A stretch of 64,000 nucleotides of DNA from Nicotiana tabacum (Eukaryota; Streptophyta; Magnoliopsida; Solanales; Solanaceae), in contig NC_134089.1 in the NCBI RefSeq assembly GCF_000715075.1, positions 106,709,157-106,773,156 on the forward strand. The letters run 5' to 3'. The stretch's first letter is position 1, and each line of letters starts with the position of its first letter. A program made the position numbers and the translations under genes. Positions 44,523 to 55,145 of the stretch are shown one piece after another. The notes below the pieces were generated by a model. The model searched no databases. It was not told the DNA's origin and worked only from the letters and a program-made list of their open reading frames with translations.

Positions 44523-46580
44523 ATGTGCAGGATGAGCACAAGTCAAAATGAACCATTCTCAGTGTGTAGCGAGGTCCCTTCGCAACTCCACATGTGGTGG
44601 AATGATATGGGAAAGGATAGTATAAAGATAGTGGAAAGAGTTTTGGGAGGTTTTGTCGATCTGTTGAATATCAAGCCAAGGACAGATATCATCGAGGCTC
44701 TAATACCGTTCTGGGACCCAACACGCAACGTGTTTCGTTTTGCTGACTTTGAACTTTCACCTACACTAGAGGAAGTCGCCGGATATGCGGGGTTGAATGG
44801 GAAACTAAGAGGGCAGTATTTACTTTCACCAAGACCAGTATCTCCGCACGCGTTCTTGGATTTACTAAGCATTAGTCGGAAGGTACAGAATGATGATTTG
44901 TCGAAGGGATGTTGTACTCTCCAATTCTTGTATCAACGGTACGGAATTCCTCAGGGTTTGGAAGAACCAAACCTCGGATTAACTCACACTGGGAACAGAA
45001 TCAGGTGGGAAGCAAGACGTACTTTGGCATTTATCACAGCATTTCTGGGAATTGTGGTCTGTCCCCGCAAAGATAAAAAAATAGAGATAGGCCTTGTAGG
45101 GATGGCCGATGTTGCAATCAAAAGAACCGACAGTACTGTGGTTCCTTTGATTTTGTCTGAAATCTACCGAGCTTTAACTATATGCCGAGAAGGAGGCAAG
45201 TTCTTTCAGGGATGCAATCTGTTACTCCAGTTGTGGATGCAAGAACACCTCCATCACCGAGTGGGATACATGAACCACGGGTTGACTGAGAAAAACTGCA
45301 TTAGCGGCTTTGAGAAACGAATGACAGGCGTCATATTTCCCGAAGGCGTCGAAGCATGGCTTGCACAATTGAGGTCAACAACAGCCGACCAAGTTGAATG
45401 GGCATTTGGGTGGTTGAATGATACTGAGGTAATATACATGGCGGCCGAGGAATGTCATGTTCTTTTGATGGGACTTCGTAGCATCCAACCATATGCTCCT
45501 CATCGGGTACTGCGCCAACTAGGAAGATTTCAGGTAATTCCCACTGATGAGGATCTAAGCAAGCACGCCATTGAGTTGAGTCCAGGAGTCGTGTTCCCCG
45601 AAGGAAAAATTAGAAAGTTGTGGCACGAATGTAGATTCCTTGAACCCAAGACTATGGTTCGAGAGCTGGCTAAGGGTGAGGTAGACCCAAAATACGATGT
45701 TTGGTTCGGGAAAAGGTTCCAGATTCGTCAGAGGCCTGCCAAAAGAGCTCACGTCCAACAATTTACGGATGATTCGCAGGAACAGTGGGGCTGGTTAGAG
45801 AGAGAGGAAGGCTACCGGGTTGAAATCGGGAAGCTGAAGCGACAAATTGAAAGACTTATGTTTGAAAACAACGTTCAGGTAGCCTCAGAGCAGGGTGAGA
45901 AGAACAAATTAGCCAAAGAAAACCAGGCACTGAAAGCCCGAATTCGCCAAGTCAGTAAGAGTGATAGGGACCGACAGAAACGTCGATCTGATGAAAGGTT
46001 GATAGCGGAATTGAGAAATCAAGTCAGCCAAAGCCGAGAAGACTTGGAGAGATCCCAGGCTTGTATAACAAGAATGCGGGTCAGGTGGGCTACAGTTACA
46101 ACATCACGGAGAGAGCACCTATGGAAAGTAAAAAGGGACTATGAAATGAGTGTCGCGACATTGAGAGAGATAAACTCCATTCTCAATAATCGGGTCCTCA
46201 AACAAGCCCAGGATGCTAGAACATATAGAGAACACTACCATGAGTCGATAGCCCGGATGGAAGAACAAATGGAGAGGTTCCAAGAGCAGCTCATTGACAA
46301 TACTCGAATATTGGGACTAAAGAATCAACGGATAGAACAGCTGTGCATAGAGAGGGATAGAATCAGGGGTAGGATCAATGATATAGGGCGCTATATCACC
46401 ACAAAGTGCCTAACATGTGAAGAGATGCCTCGTGATGTCCTATTTGCCTCAATCATGGGTTATGTCCATCAGATCATGGAGGAACTAAAAAGCTTGCAAA
46501 GAAGCCTGGCCCCCAAGCCCGCGGAAAGGCCGAATGATGCCTCGCGGGCACCAAAATTCAAAGCTTTAATGTATCCCTAG
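44523..46580 (+). CDS. Ogre-type ORF1 protein of element B (685 aa, intact)
   Basis: The function is unknown. The N-terminal globular part (residues 1 to about 410) has WWNDMG at 25-30, FADFELSPTLEEVAGYAG, CNLLLQLWMQEHLHHR and SIQPYAPHRVLRQLGRFQVIP, all conserved with A. This suggests a fold like the plant mobile domain, though I cannot test it. Residues about 430-620 are charged heptad-rich coiled coil (KLKRQIERLMFENN, KENQALKARIRQ). A CX2C pair lies at C629 and C632, and the tail RPNDASRAPKFKALMYP is conserved. The second ATG, three codons in, is the other possible start. It precedes gag by 570 bp and may be made from the genomic or a spliced RNA. Confidence 0.9.
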   Translation: MCRMSTSQNEPFSVCSEVPSQLHMWWNDMGKDSIKIVERVLGGFVDLLNIKPRTDIIEALIPFWDPTRNVFRFADFELSPTLEEVAGYAGLNGKLRGQYLLSPRPVSPHAFLDLLSISRKVQNDDLSKGCCTLQFLYQRYGIPQGLEEPNLGLTHTGNRIRWEARRTLAFITAFLGIVVCPRKDKKIEIGLVGMADVAIKRTDSTVVPLILSEIYRALTICREGGKFFQGCNLLLQLWMQEHLHHRVGYMNHGLTEKNCISGFEKRMTGVIFPEGVEAWLAQLRSTTADQVEWAFGWLNDTEVIYMAAEECHVLLMGLRSIQPYAPHRVLRQLGRFQVIPTDEDLSKHAIELSPGVVFPEGKIRKLWHECRFLEPKTMVRELAKGEVDPKYDVWFGKRFQIRQRPAKRAHVQQFTDDSQEQWGWLEREEGYRVEIGKLKRQIERLMFENNVQVASEQGEKNKLAKENQALKARIRQVSKSDRDRQKRRSDERLIAELRNQVSQSREDLERSQACITRMRVRWATVTTSRREHLWKVKRDYEMSVATLREINSILNNRVLKQAQDARTYREHYHESIARMEEQMERFQEQLIDNTRILGLKNQRIEQLCIERDRIRGRINDIGRYITTKCLTCEEMPRDVLFASIMGYVHQIMEELKSLQRSLAPKPAERPNDASRAPKFKALMYP

Positions 46581-46654
46581 TTCAATCTTGCACTTGTTTG
46601 TTTTTCGAGTCTGTTGTCTACCCATATGTTTTTTCCTTTTCTTCAAACATTCTC

Positions 46655-46660
46655 AAAAAA

Positions 46661-46712
<52 letters not shown>
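46655..46712 (+). repeat. Poly-A plus (TA)n microsatellite
   Basis: A run of A of over 20 bp is followed directly by about 15 TA units, between ORF1 and gag of B. It is probably polymorphic and prone to sequencing error. Confidence 0.9.
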
Positions 46713-46716
<4 letters not shown>

Positions 46717-46803
46717 GTATTTTTTGTTTTTTCTGTGATGGCTTGTAATAGCATTATTTTTGAGTAATATAAAAAAAAATATATATATTTGGTCTTATGG
46801 CAC

Positions 46804-46853
46804 GAACTACGCTTGGTCTGATTCGTGCGGGGTCACGATACGTAGGCAATCTC
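46804..46853 (+). promoter_or_regulatory. Recurrent hairpin SL1, copy B2 (between ORF1 and gag)
   Basis: The outer stem CTACG/CGTAG (46807-46811 with 46841-46845) encloses the inner stem TCGTG/CACGA (46823-46827 with 46834-46838) with a 6-nt loop. The inner arms match A2 and differ from B1, B3 and B4. Confidence 0.82.
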
Positions 46854-47150
46854 TATAGGATTCGACCGTAATTAAAAAGAAAAAAAAAAGAAGAAAAAAA
46901 AAAGAGGAAGAATATATATTTGTCAGAGCAAAAATAAGCCGGGATGATGCATGCGGATCGGAGCAAAAGCATGTTAGAAATGATTAACTGCCTAGGAGCA
47001 TTGCATCCCCCTAACGTGCAATTACAATATCTGTTAAGACTCTACCACTGACAAGTTTGTTGTTTTTTCATACCAATATCAGTTAGTTGTTAGAGCGTAC
47101 TGGCACCGTACCATTATCAGACAAGATCAAAAGGTCCTATACCAGAAAGT

Positions 47151-50100
47151 ATGACTGGGTCAGACAACAGCGTTGAGTCAGAAAAAACGGCCAATCAGAT
47201 GCTGAAAGAAGCCCTGGAGAAAATGGAAAAAATGAGGCTAGAAATGAATGAAATGCAGATAGCCTTAGCTAGAGCCCAGAAGGGGCAAGAATTACCCGTT
47301 ACTCCTACCCTCCAACCAACACACACGCCGGAATACCCTTCTCCCGGTCCTTCAACAAGTTTCCCAAGCCATCATTATTATCAGGGAAGAGAGGCTTATG
47401 ATTCCCAAGCTCCACCACCCACTCAAAACCCTCCTCCACCAAATGTTCCCGTCTTTGTGGCACCTCCCCCAGCCCCATTGCACAGATCATCTAGTGAGCC
47501 ATTGTTTCAGGCTCACGATACACAATACTACCCCCTGAACTCACATTCAAAGCACCCGAGCCACATACCTATAATCCCCACTTTGAGGTCCCGGCGGAGA
47601 TTGAAAAGCCGGCTAAGAGCCCAGAGCAGGACGAGGTGATGCGGAAATTTAAAAGCCTGGAGCAATCCTTCAGGAACATACACGGGTTAGGTAACCAAGT
47701 CAGCGTGGCTTACAAGGATCTATGCCCTTTCCCTGACGTTCAATTACCAGCAGGGTTCAAAATGCCCAAGTTCGATTTATACGAAGGGCATGGTGATCCT
47801 ATGGCACATCTACGAGGTTTTTGTAGCAAAATGAGGGGAGCAGGGGGCAAAGATGAGCTATTAATAGCTTACTTTGGCCAGAGTTTGAGCGGGTCGGCGT
47901 TAGAGTGGTATACAAGACAAGATCCGAGCAGGTGGTACACCTGGGATGACTTGGCACAGGCTTTCGCAGGACATTTCCAATACAACCTTGAGATAGTCCC
48001 AGACCGTCTCACATTGCTAAAGCTCGAGAAGAAACCCGGAGAGAGCTTCCGAGAATTTGGGTTCCGATGGAGAGAACAGGCAGCCAGAGTTGATCCCCAA
48101 TGAGAGAAGGAGAAATGGTGGATTACTTCTTACAAACTCTCGAGCCAACTTACTTTGGTCACTTGGTGACGTCAGTTGGCAAATCATTTAATGAAGTTGT
48201 GAAAATGGGAGGTATGATAGAAGAGGGACTTAAGTCTAATAAAATCCTGAGTTATTCGGCAATTAAGGCAACAACTCAGGCCATTCAGAGCGGCACGGGA
48301 GGTGCGCTAGGGAAGAAAAGGAGAGAGGAGGTCACGACATTAGAGGCCGACAATTGGTCCAGATCTAGAGGTCCTTCCCCTCATTACCAACCCAGACCCC
48401 ATCGTCTAAACTACCCACACATTCCAAATTACCCTCCACAACCCTACTACCAACCACAAGAACAACATTTCACCGTCCATCAAGCCCAGACATACACCCA
48501 ACCTCCGGTTCGCCCACAATGGCGCACGCCGGTTCCCCACAATACATACCCACCTCCACATAACACATACCCACCTCCACATAACACATACCCACCACCA
48601 CAAAACACCTATCCACCACCAAGAGCCTACAGGAACCCTCCAGGGATGGGTTTCAGGGGAAATCCGGCCGCCAGAAATGAAAGATTGCAGAGGCAAAGAA
48701 CTTTTACTGAGTTGGGGGAAACTTATATTGCCTTGTTCCACAAATTGAGGCAGTTGGGTTTATTAAATCCTGTTGAGCCTAGATTACCAAATCCCTTACC
48801 CCAAAATATGGATCACTCGGTAAGATGTGAATATTGTTCGGGAGCTCCCGGACATGATACCGAGAAATGTTGGAGGCTGAAACATGCAATACAAGATCTT
48901 ATTGATACCAACAAGATCGAGGTACAGGCACCGGAGGCACCTAACATTAACCAGAACCCATTGCCAAAGCACCCTGAAGCCCACATGATCGAGCTTGTGC
49001 ACGAAGTAGGGGAGCCGAAGAAACCCCCACAGACAGTGATGATGATCCGTGCCACTCCAAAAGAAAAATCGATCAATGAGGAAGCAGGGGTAAAGTTGAA
49101 AGGGGAAGATGTCAAGCCAGTGGTGATATTGGGGAAGAATCCATCTGCCGCTACAAGGAAACCAGAACCAGCCAAGTTGGTAATAACGGGAGCATCATCT
49201 ACACCCGTGGTTGTTGTGAAAGGGGTCTGCAGGGAACTGGTCATCATAAAACCAGTAGTCCAAACACCAATGATTGATAGCAAGGCTGTGCCTTGGAAGT
49301 ATGAAAAGGCAGTGGTGATGTACAAGGGACAACAAGTGGAGGAGAATAGTTGTGAGGCGCAGGGACTGACTCGATCAGGACGGTGTTTTGCTCCGGCGGA
49401 ATTGAGAAGACCCAATCCAGCTGCAATAAAGAAACCTGTGTCAGAAGAAGAAGCTGAGGATTTCTTAAAGAAGATGAAAGTGCAGGATTACTCCGTGGTC
49501 GAACAGTTGAAGAAAACACCGGCCCAGATCTCACTGCTATCATTATTAATCCATTCGGATGAACATCGTCGGGCCCTGATGAAGATACTGAATGAAGCTC
49601 ATGTGCCCAATGAAATTTCTATAAATCACCTGGAAACGATTGCCAACAAAATTTTCGAGGTGAACAGGGTAACATTTTCAGATGATGATCTGCCAGTGGA
49701 GGGCACGGAGCATAATAAAGCTCTCTACCTAACTGTCAAATGTGAAGATTCGGCAGTTACTCGGGCATTAGTGGATAACGGCTCAAGTGCCAATATTTGT
49801 CCATTATCCACCCTGAACCAATTGAAGATCGACCACGGAAGAATCCAAAAGAATAGCATTTGCGTCCGAGGATTTGACGGAAATGGAACAGCCACCGTGG
49901 GGGATATTATACTTGAGTTGACCATCGGTCCAGTCCAGTTTACCATGGAATTCCAGGTATTAGATGCTACGGTATCTTATAACTTTCTGTTGGGACGTCC
50001 GTGGATCCATGCAGCCAAAGCAGTGCCATCCACCTTGCATCAGATGGTCAAGTTCGAGTGGGATAGACAAGAGGTCGTATTGCACGGCGAGGACACTGCG

Positions 50101-50681
50101 TGCACCGTAGGAGGCGCCATTGTACCCTTCATAGAGACTAATGATGACAAAGGTCCCTGGGTCTACCAGATTTTTGATGCAGTGTCGGCAAACAAGATCC
50201 CCGAGGGTGAAATCATTCAGCATCCTAGGATAGCTTCCGCAACGGTTATGATGGTTTCAGAAATGCTAGGTAATGGGTTTATGCCAGGAAAAGGCTTGGG
50301 AGCTGAACTTCAGGGAATTGTTCAACCTGTTTCCTTGCCCAAGAATTTGGAGACCTTTGGGTTGGGGTTCAAACCGACTGCGGCAGATGTAAAACGAGCT
50401 CGGAAAATGAAGAAGAAAGTTTGGTTTCTTCCCAAACCTGTGCCACGTCTCTCAAGATCTTTTGTTAGAGCAAGCGCCAAGGGGTCACCAGTCCCGAAAG
50501 TTCTCGGGCGATTGATTGGGATTGACGGGGATCTGAATCAGAGTTTCGAAAGATTGTTCACTAATGTCAATATGGTAGAAGTCGGAGAGGGTTCCAGTGG
50601 AACAGACATACAGTTTATGGGGCCTGAAGCCAAAACCAACAATTGGACGGTTACTCCTCTTCCTACTCGGGGAGAGTCCTG
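47151..50681 (+). pseudogene. Gag-protease of element B with G-patch-like tail (two one-base losses)
   Basis: The start ATG at 47151 (MTGSDN) matches that of A. In order there is a short helical segment (LEKMEKMRLEMNEMQ), a Pro-rich region, the gag domain (FKMPKFDLYEGHGDPMAHL, WYTRQDPSRW, FREFGFRWREQAARVDP), expanded NTYPPP repeats, a CX2CX5HX4C knuckle at 48826-48870, the protease (LVDNGSSANIC, Asp at 49774) and a G-patch-like block at 50251-50380 (MLGNGFMPGKGLG, then GLGF). Compared with A, one base is missing in a C run near 47532 and another at 48095-48098. Either would truncate Gag, unless they are sequencing errors. The frame ends TAG at 50683-50685, inside the predicted intron. Confidence 0.92.
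48538..48621 (+). repeat. NTYPPP-encoding 21-bp repeats in gag of B
   Basis: Four consecutive units encode H/QNTYPPP. Element A has only one clear NTYPPP unit at the same place, so the repeat has expanded in B. The region is proline-rich and probably unstructured. Confidence 0.85.
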
Positions 50682-50845
50682 GTAGTAGGCTTTGATTTTT
50701 GCTTTTTTATTTTTCGGATTATTCAGGGTGTAATCCAAATCTCATTTTATCTTGTAAAAGTGTGAACCCTGTTATCCCGCATTTTAATAAAACTCTTTTC
50801 TTGTCTCATTTTAATTTTGTTTTATTCTTTTCTCTTTCTGAACAG
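50682..50845 (+). other. Predicted intron between protease and RT, element B (164 bp)
   Basis: The donor CCTG|GTAGTAGG sits on the last codons of gag-pro, and the acceptor CTTTCTGAACAG|TTCT follows a T/C-rich tract. The intron removes the TAG stop and restores one frame in phase 2, exactly as in A (173 bp). The RT frame can be extended upstream only as far as 50817 without a stop, and has no ATG before about 50868. Confidence 0.78.
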
Positions 50846-53800
50846 TTCTCTTTTTACTGGTTCTAATGACATGGCATGCACGACGGATCTTCGACCTAGT
50901 CTAATAAATAAATCTGACTCTGATTTAATGATACAAGAGATCGATTATGAGTCTGAATATGATGAGGATAAAGCCTTCGAGGAAATAAACCGAGAACTAT
51001 GCCAATTTGAAGAGAAACCCAAGCCTAATCTGAATGACACCGAGGCTGTAAATCTAGGGGATGCGGATAATGTCCGAGAAACCAAAATCAGCATCCACAT
51101 TGAGCCTGGCATCAGGGAAGAATTAATCAAAGCACTCATTGAGTTTAAAGATATTTTTGCATGGTCATATGACGACATGCCGGGTTTAAGCACCAAGCTA
51201 GTGGTTCACAAATTGCCCATTGACCCGGCCTGTCTTCCTGTCAAGCAGAAACTGAGGAAGTTCAAAACAGATATGAGTGTGAAGATTAAAGAAGAAGTAA
51301 CCAAGCAGCTGCAAGCAAAGGTTATTCGGGTCTCTCGATATCCTGATTGGTTGGCTAATGTAGTGCCAGTACCAAAGAAAGATGGGAAGATCAGGGTATG
51401 CGTCGACTACCGTAATCTGAACAGGGCAAGCCCAAAGGATAACTTTCCATTGCCCAATATCCATATCTTGATCGACAATTGCGCCGGGAAAGAAATCGGC
51501 TCCTTTGTGGATTGCTACGCTGGGTATCATCAGATTTTGATGGATGAAGAAGATGCAGAGAAAACAGCTTTCATTACGCCATGGGGGACTTATTGTTATC
51601 GGGTAATGCCATTCGGTTTGAAGAACGCTGGGGCAACGTACATGAGAGCAATGACTACTGTGTTCCATGATATGATACATAAAGAGATCGAAGTGTACGT
51701 AGATGATGTGATCATCAAATCCAAGCGTCAGGAAGACCACGTAGCAGACCTTAGGAAGTTTTTCCAAAGACTTCGAAGGTACGACATTAAGCTCAACCCA
51801 GCCAAATGTGCATTTGGTGTTCCATCTGGAAAGCTGTTAGGATTTATCGTCAGTCGGCGAGGCATTGAGTTGGATCCGTCAAAGATCAAATCCATCCAGG
51901 AATTGCCGCCACCGAGGAACAAAACAGAAGTAATGAGTCTGTTGGGAAGGTTGAACTATATCAGCAGATTCATCGCTCAGCTCACAACAACTTGTGAACC
52001 CATCTTTCGATTGTTGAGGAAAGATGCCGCGATAGAATGGACGGCAGAATGTCAGAAGGCATTTGACCAGATCAAAGGTTATTTATCTAATCCACCTGTA
52101 TTGGTTCCACCTGAGTCGGGGAGGCCATTAATCCTTTATCTAACGGTCCTGGATCATTCGTTTGGTTGCGTGTTGGGTCAACACGACATCACAGGAAGAA
52201 AAGAGCAAGCCATCTATTATCTCAGCAAGAAGTTTACAGTCTATGAGAATAAGTACACTCAACTTGAGAAAACATGTTGTGCTCTAACTTGGGTAGCACA
52301 GAAGTTTAAGCATTATCTGTCGTCACATACTACATACCTTATTTCACGTCTGGATCCATTAAAGTATATTTTCCAGAAGCCTATGCCCACAGGAAGATTG
52401 GCAAAATGGCAGATATTACTCACAGAGTTCGACATTGTCTATGTGACGAGGACGGCCATGAAAGCTCAAGCATTGGCCGATCACTTAGCTGAGAATCCTA
52501 TTGATGAAGAATACGAGCCTTTGAGGACGTATTTTCCTGATGAAGAAGTGATACATATAGAGGAGTTAGAACTGAATGAGGAGCCAGGGTGGAAGCTTTT
52601 CTTTGATGGGGCTGCTAATGCGAAAGGAGTTGGAGTAGGAGCAGTACTTATTTCAGAAACAGGACATCACTATCCTGTTACAGCTCAGCTACGTTTCTAT
52701 TGTACTAACAACATGGCTGAATATGAGGCATGTATTTTGGGCCTACGATTGGCTGCAGACATGGATGTTCAGGACGTCTTGGTCTTGGGAGACTCGGACC
52801 TTCTAGTACATCAGATCCAGGGTGAATGGGAAACACGGGATTTGAAGCTTATACCATACCGACAATGTTTGCACGATTTGAGCAAGCGATTTCGATCAGT
52901 GGAGTTCAGACACATCCCGAGAGTTCACAATGAGGTTGCCGATGCTTTGGCCACTTTAGCATCGATGTTGCACCATCCAGACAAAATCCATGTTGACCCA
53001 TTGTATATTCAGGTTCGTGATCAGCATGCCTACTGCAACATAATAGAAGAAGAAATGGATGGCGAGCCATGGTTTTATGATATCAAGGAATACCTCAGGA
53101 TAGGAATATACCCGGAGCAGGCAACCGGAGATCAAAATAGAGCCATTCGACGACTGGCAAATGGATTTTTCCTCAGTGGAGGAATGTTGTACAAAAGAAC
53201 CCCAGATCTGGGATTGCTGAGATGTATTGATGCAGGTCAAGCCACGATAGTGATGACAGAGGTACATGCTGGAATCTGTGGGCCCCATATGAGCGGATAT
53301 GTGTTGGCAAAGAAGATTCTGCGAGCGGGATATTATTGGCTCACTATGGAGCATGATTGTATCAGTTTCGTACGAAAATGCCATCAGTGTCAGATACACG
53401 GAGATCTGATTCATTCTCCACCAACGGAATTGCATACAATGTCCGCACCATGGCCATTTGTAGCATGGGGCATGGATGTCATTGGGCCTATCGAGCCGGC
53501 AGCTTCGAACGGTCACAGGTTCATTCTGGTAGCCATCGATTATTTCACTAAGTGGGTTGAAGCCAAAACTTTTAAGTCTGTAACCAAGAAGGCAGTGGTG
53601 GATTTCGTCCATTCCCATATCATTTGTAGATTTGGGATCCCAAATATAATAATCACGGACAATGGTGCTAATCTTAACAGCAACTTGATGAGAGAAGTAT
53701 GTGAACAGTTTAAGATTACACACCGTAATTCCACTCCGTATCGGCCCAAGGCGAATGGAGCAGTTGAGGCAGCCAACAAAAATATAAAAAAGATATTGAG

Positions 53801-54317
53801 GAAAATGATTGAAGGATCCAGACAATGGCATGAAAAGCTACCATTTGCGTTGTTAGGATACCGCACTACTGTTCGTACTTCAATAGGTGCGACTCCTTAT
53901 TTGTTGGTATACGGAACCGAAGCAGTAATACCAGCAGAAGTTGAAATTCCTTCCCTTCGAATTATCGCTGAGGCCGGGATTGACGATGATGAATGGGTCA
54001 AAACCCGACTAGAGCAGCTGAGTTTAATGGATGAAAAAAGATTGGCAGCAGTATGTCATGGCCAGTTGTATCAAAAGAGAATGGCAAGAGCATACAATAA
54101 GAAGGTGCGCCCCAGAAAATTTGAAGTAGGGCAACAAGTATTGAAACGGATCCTCCCACATCAGATTGAGGCAAAAGGCAAGTTCGCCCCGAATTGGCAA
54201 GGGCCGTATATTGTGACCAGAGTATTATCCAATGGCGCTTTACGTCTGATGGATGTTGAAGGAAGATGCGTCGACATGGCTATCAATTCTGATGCAGTCA
54301 AAAGATATTATGTGTAA
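50846..54317 (+). CDS. Pol of element B: RT, two RNase H domains, integrase (intact)
   Basis: Residue numbers below count from 50817, where the open frame begins inside the intron. RT carries CVDYRNLNRASPKD, VMPFGLKNAGATY and YVDD at 294-297. The gypsy RNase H follows (VLGQHDITGRKEQAIYYLSK), then the archaeal-type RNase H with LFFDGAA, MAEYEA, LGDSD and NEVADALA, all acidic residues present. Integrase has GICGPHMSGY/KCHQCQ (HHCC), Asp 887, Asp 948 and Glu 984 with 35 residues between the last two (D,D35E), and a GPY-like C-terminal block. It ends SDAVKRYYV. There are no stops or frameshifts, so this copy could encode active enzymes if spliced from gag-pro. It acts in the cytoplasmic particle and nucleus. 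Confidence 0.95.
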
Positions 54318-54529
54318 TTTCTTTTGTTGTTTATTTGTTTGTTTGTACTTAGTGCTTATCGGATAATGAAATGACGGAGGCAATTCTTTCTTCTATCCAA
54401 ACACTTTTAACCTTTGCTTTACCCCTTTGAGCCATACTTATCTTTTTATACCCCTCTCTTGGAATCATTAATGAAAAAATGTATGAAAAAAAAACTTTTT
54501 GAAGGTCGCAAGAAAACAAAGGAGTCAGT

Positions 54530-54574
54530 GAACTACGTTCGACCTGATTCCTCAAAGAGGATACGTAGGCGCCT
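54530..54574 (+). promoter_or_regulatory. Recurrent hairpin SL1, copy B3 (downstream of pol)
   Basis: The outer stem CTACG/CGTAG (54533-54537 with 54564-54568) encloses the inner stem TCCTC/GAGGA (54549-54553 with 54557-54561) with a 3-nt loop. It lies 213 bp after the pol stop. Confidence 0.8.
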
Positions 54575-54961
54575 CACGGCTCGGTCATAAGGTAATAAAA
54601 AAAAAAAATAAAAAAAAAAAAAAATCAAAAGAAAAATCCCCAAGTAAGAAAACTGGGGCAGAAATTATGTTTCTAAATTTTGAAAAAAAAAAAAGTTTGA
54701 TTCCAAGAGTTGTAATACTTTACCCATCAAAGTTATTTTGAATTTTATATCCTTTTCTTCTAAAACCTATATTGATATCCAAAAAAAAAAGACCTCCCGA
54801 TCAGTATCCGAGAGGTGTTAAGATAGGCAAATGAAAACCAAGAATAAAACATCGGTCCCTGACTGAATGAGGATCATGAATTGAAAGAATTTATAGCCAA
54901 AAGAATTCCCGGCAGAGATAAATCTTATCGGCAACACTCCAATCCCAAGCTGAGAAAATAA

Positions 54962-55145
54962 GATGAGAGAGTCTTATCGGCGAAAACCTTCACAGGCGCC
55001 ATAAGGCGACGTAAGCTGAGAAATACAAAATGAGAGAGTCTTATCGGTGAAAACCTTCACAGGCACCATAAGGCGACGGGAGTTGTGAGAAATGAGAGAG
55101 CCTTGTTAGTGAAAACCCCGCGAAGGGCACTATAAGGCGACAAGA
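54962..55145 (+). repeat. Hairpin repeat set SL2 of element B (three copies)
   Basis: Three units of about 60-67 bp begin GAGAGTCTTAT or similar. The arms of copy 1 are CTTAT-GGCG and CGCC-ATAAG (54973-54982 with 54997-55005). Copy 2 has GGTG with CACC (55046-55049 with 55064-55067). Copy 3 has GTG with CAC. A partial unit lies near 54923. Confidence 0.8.
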
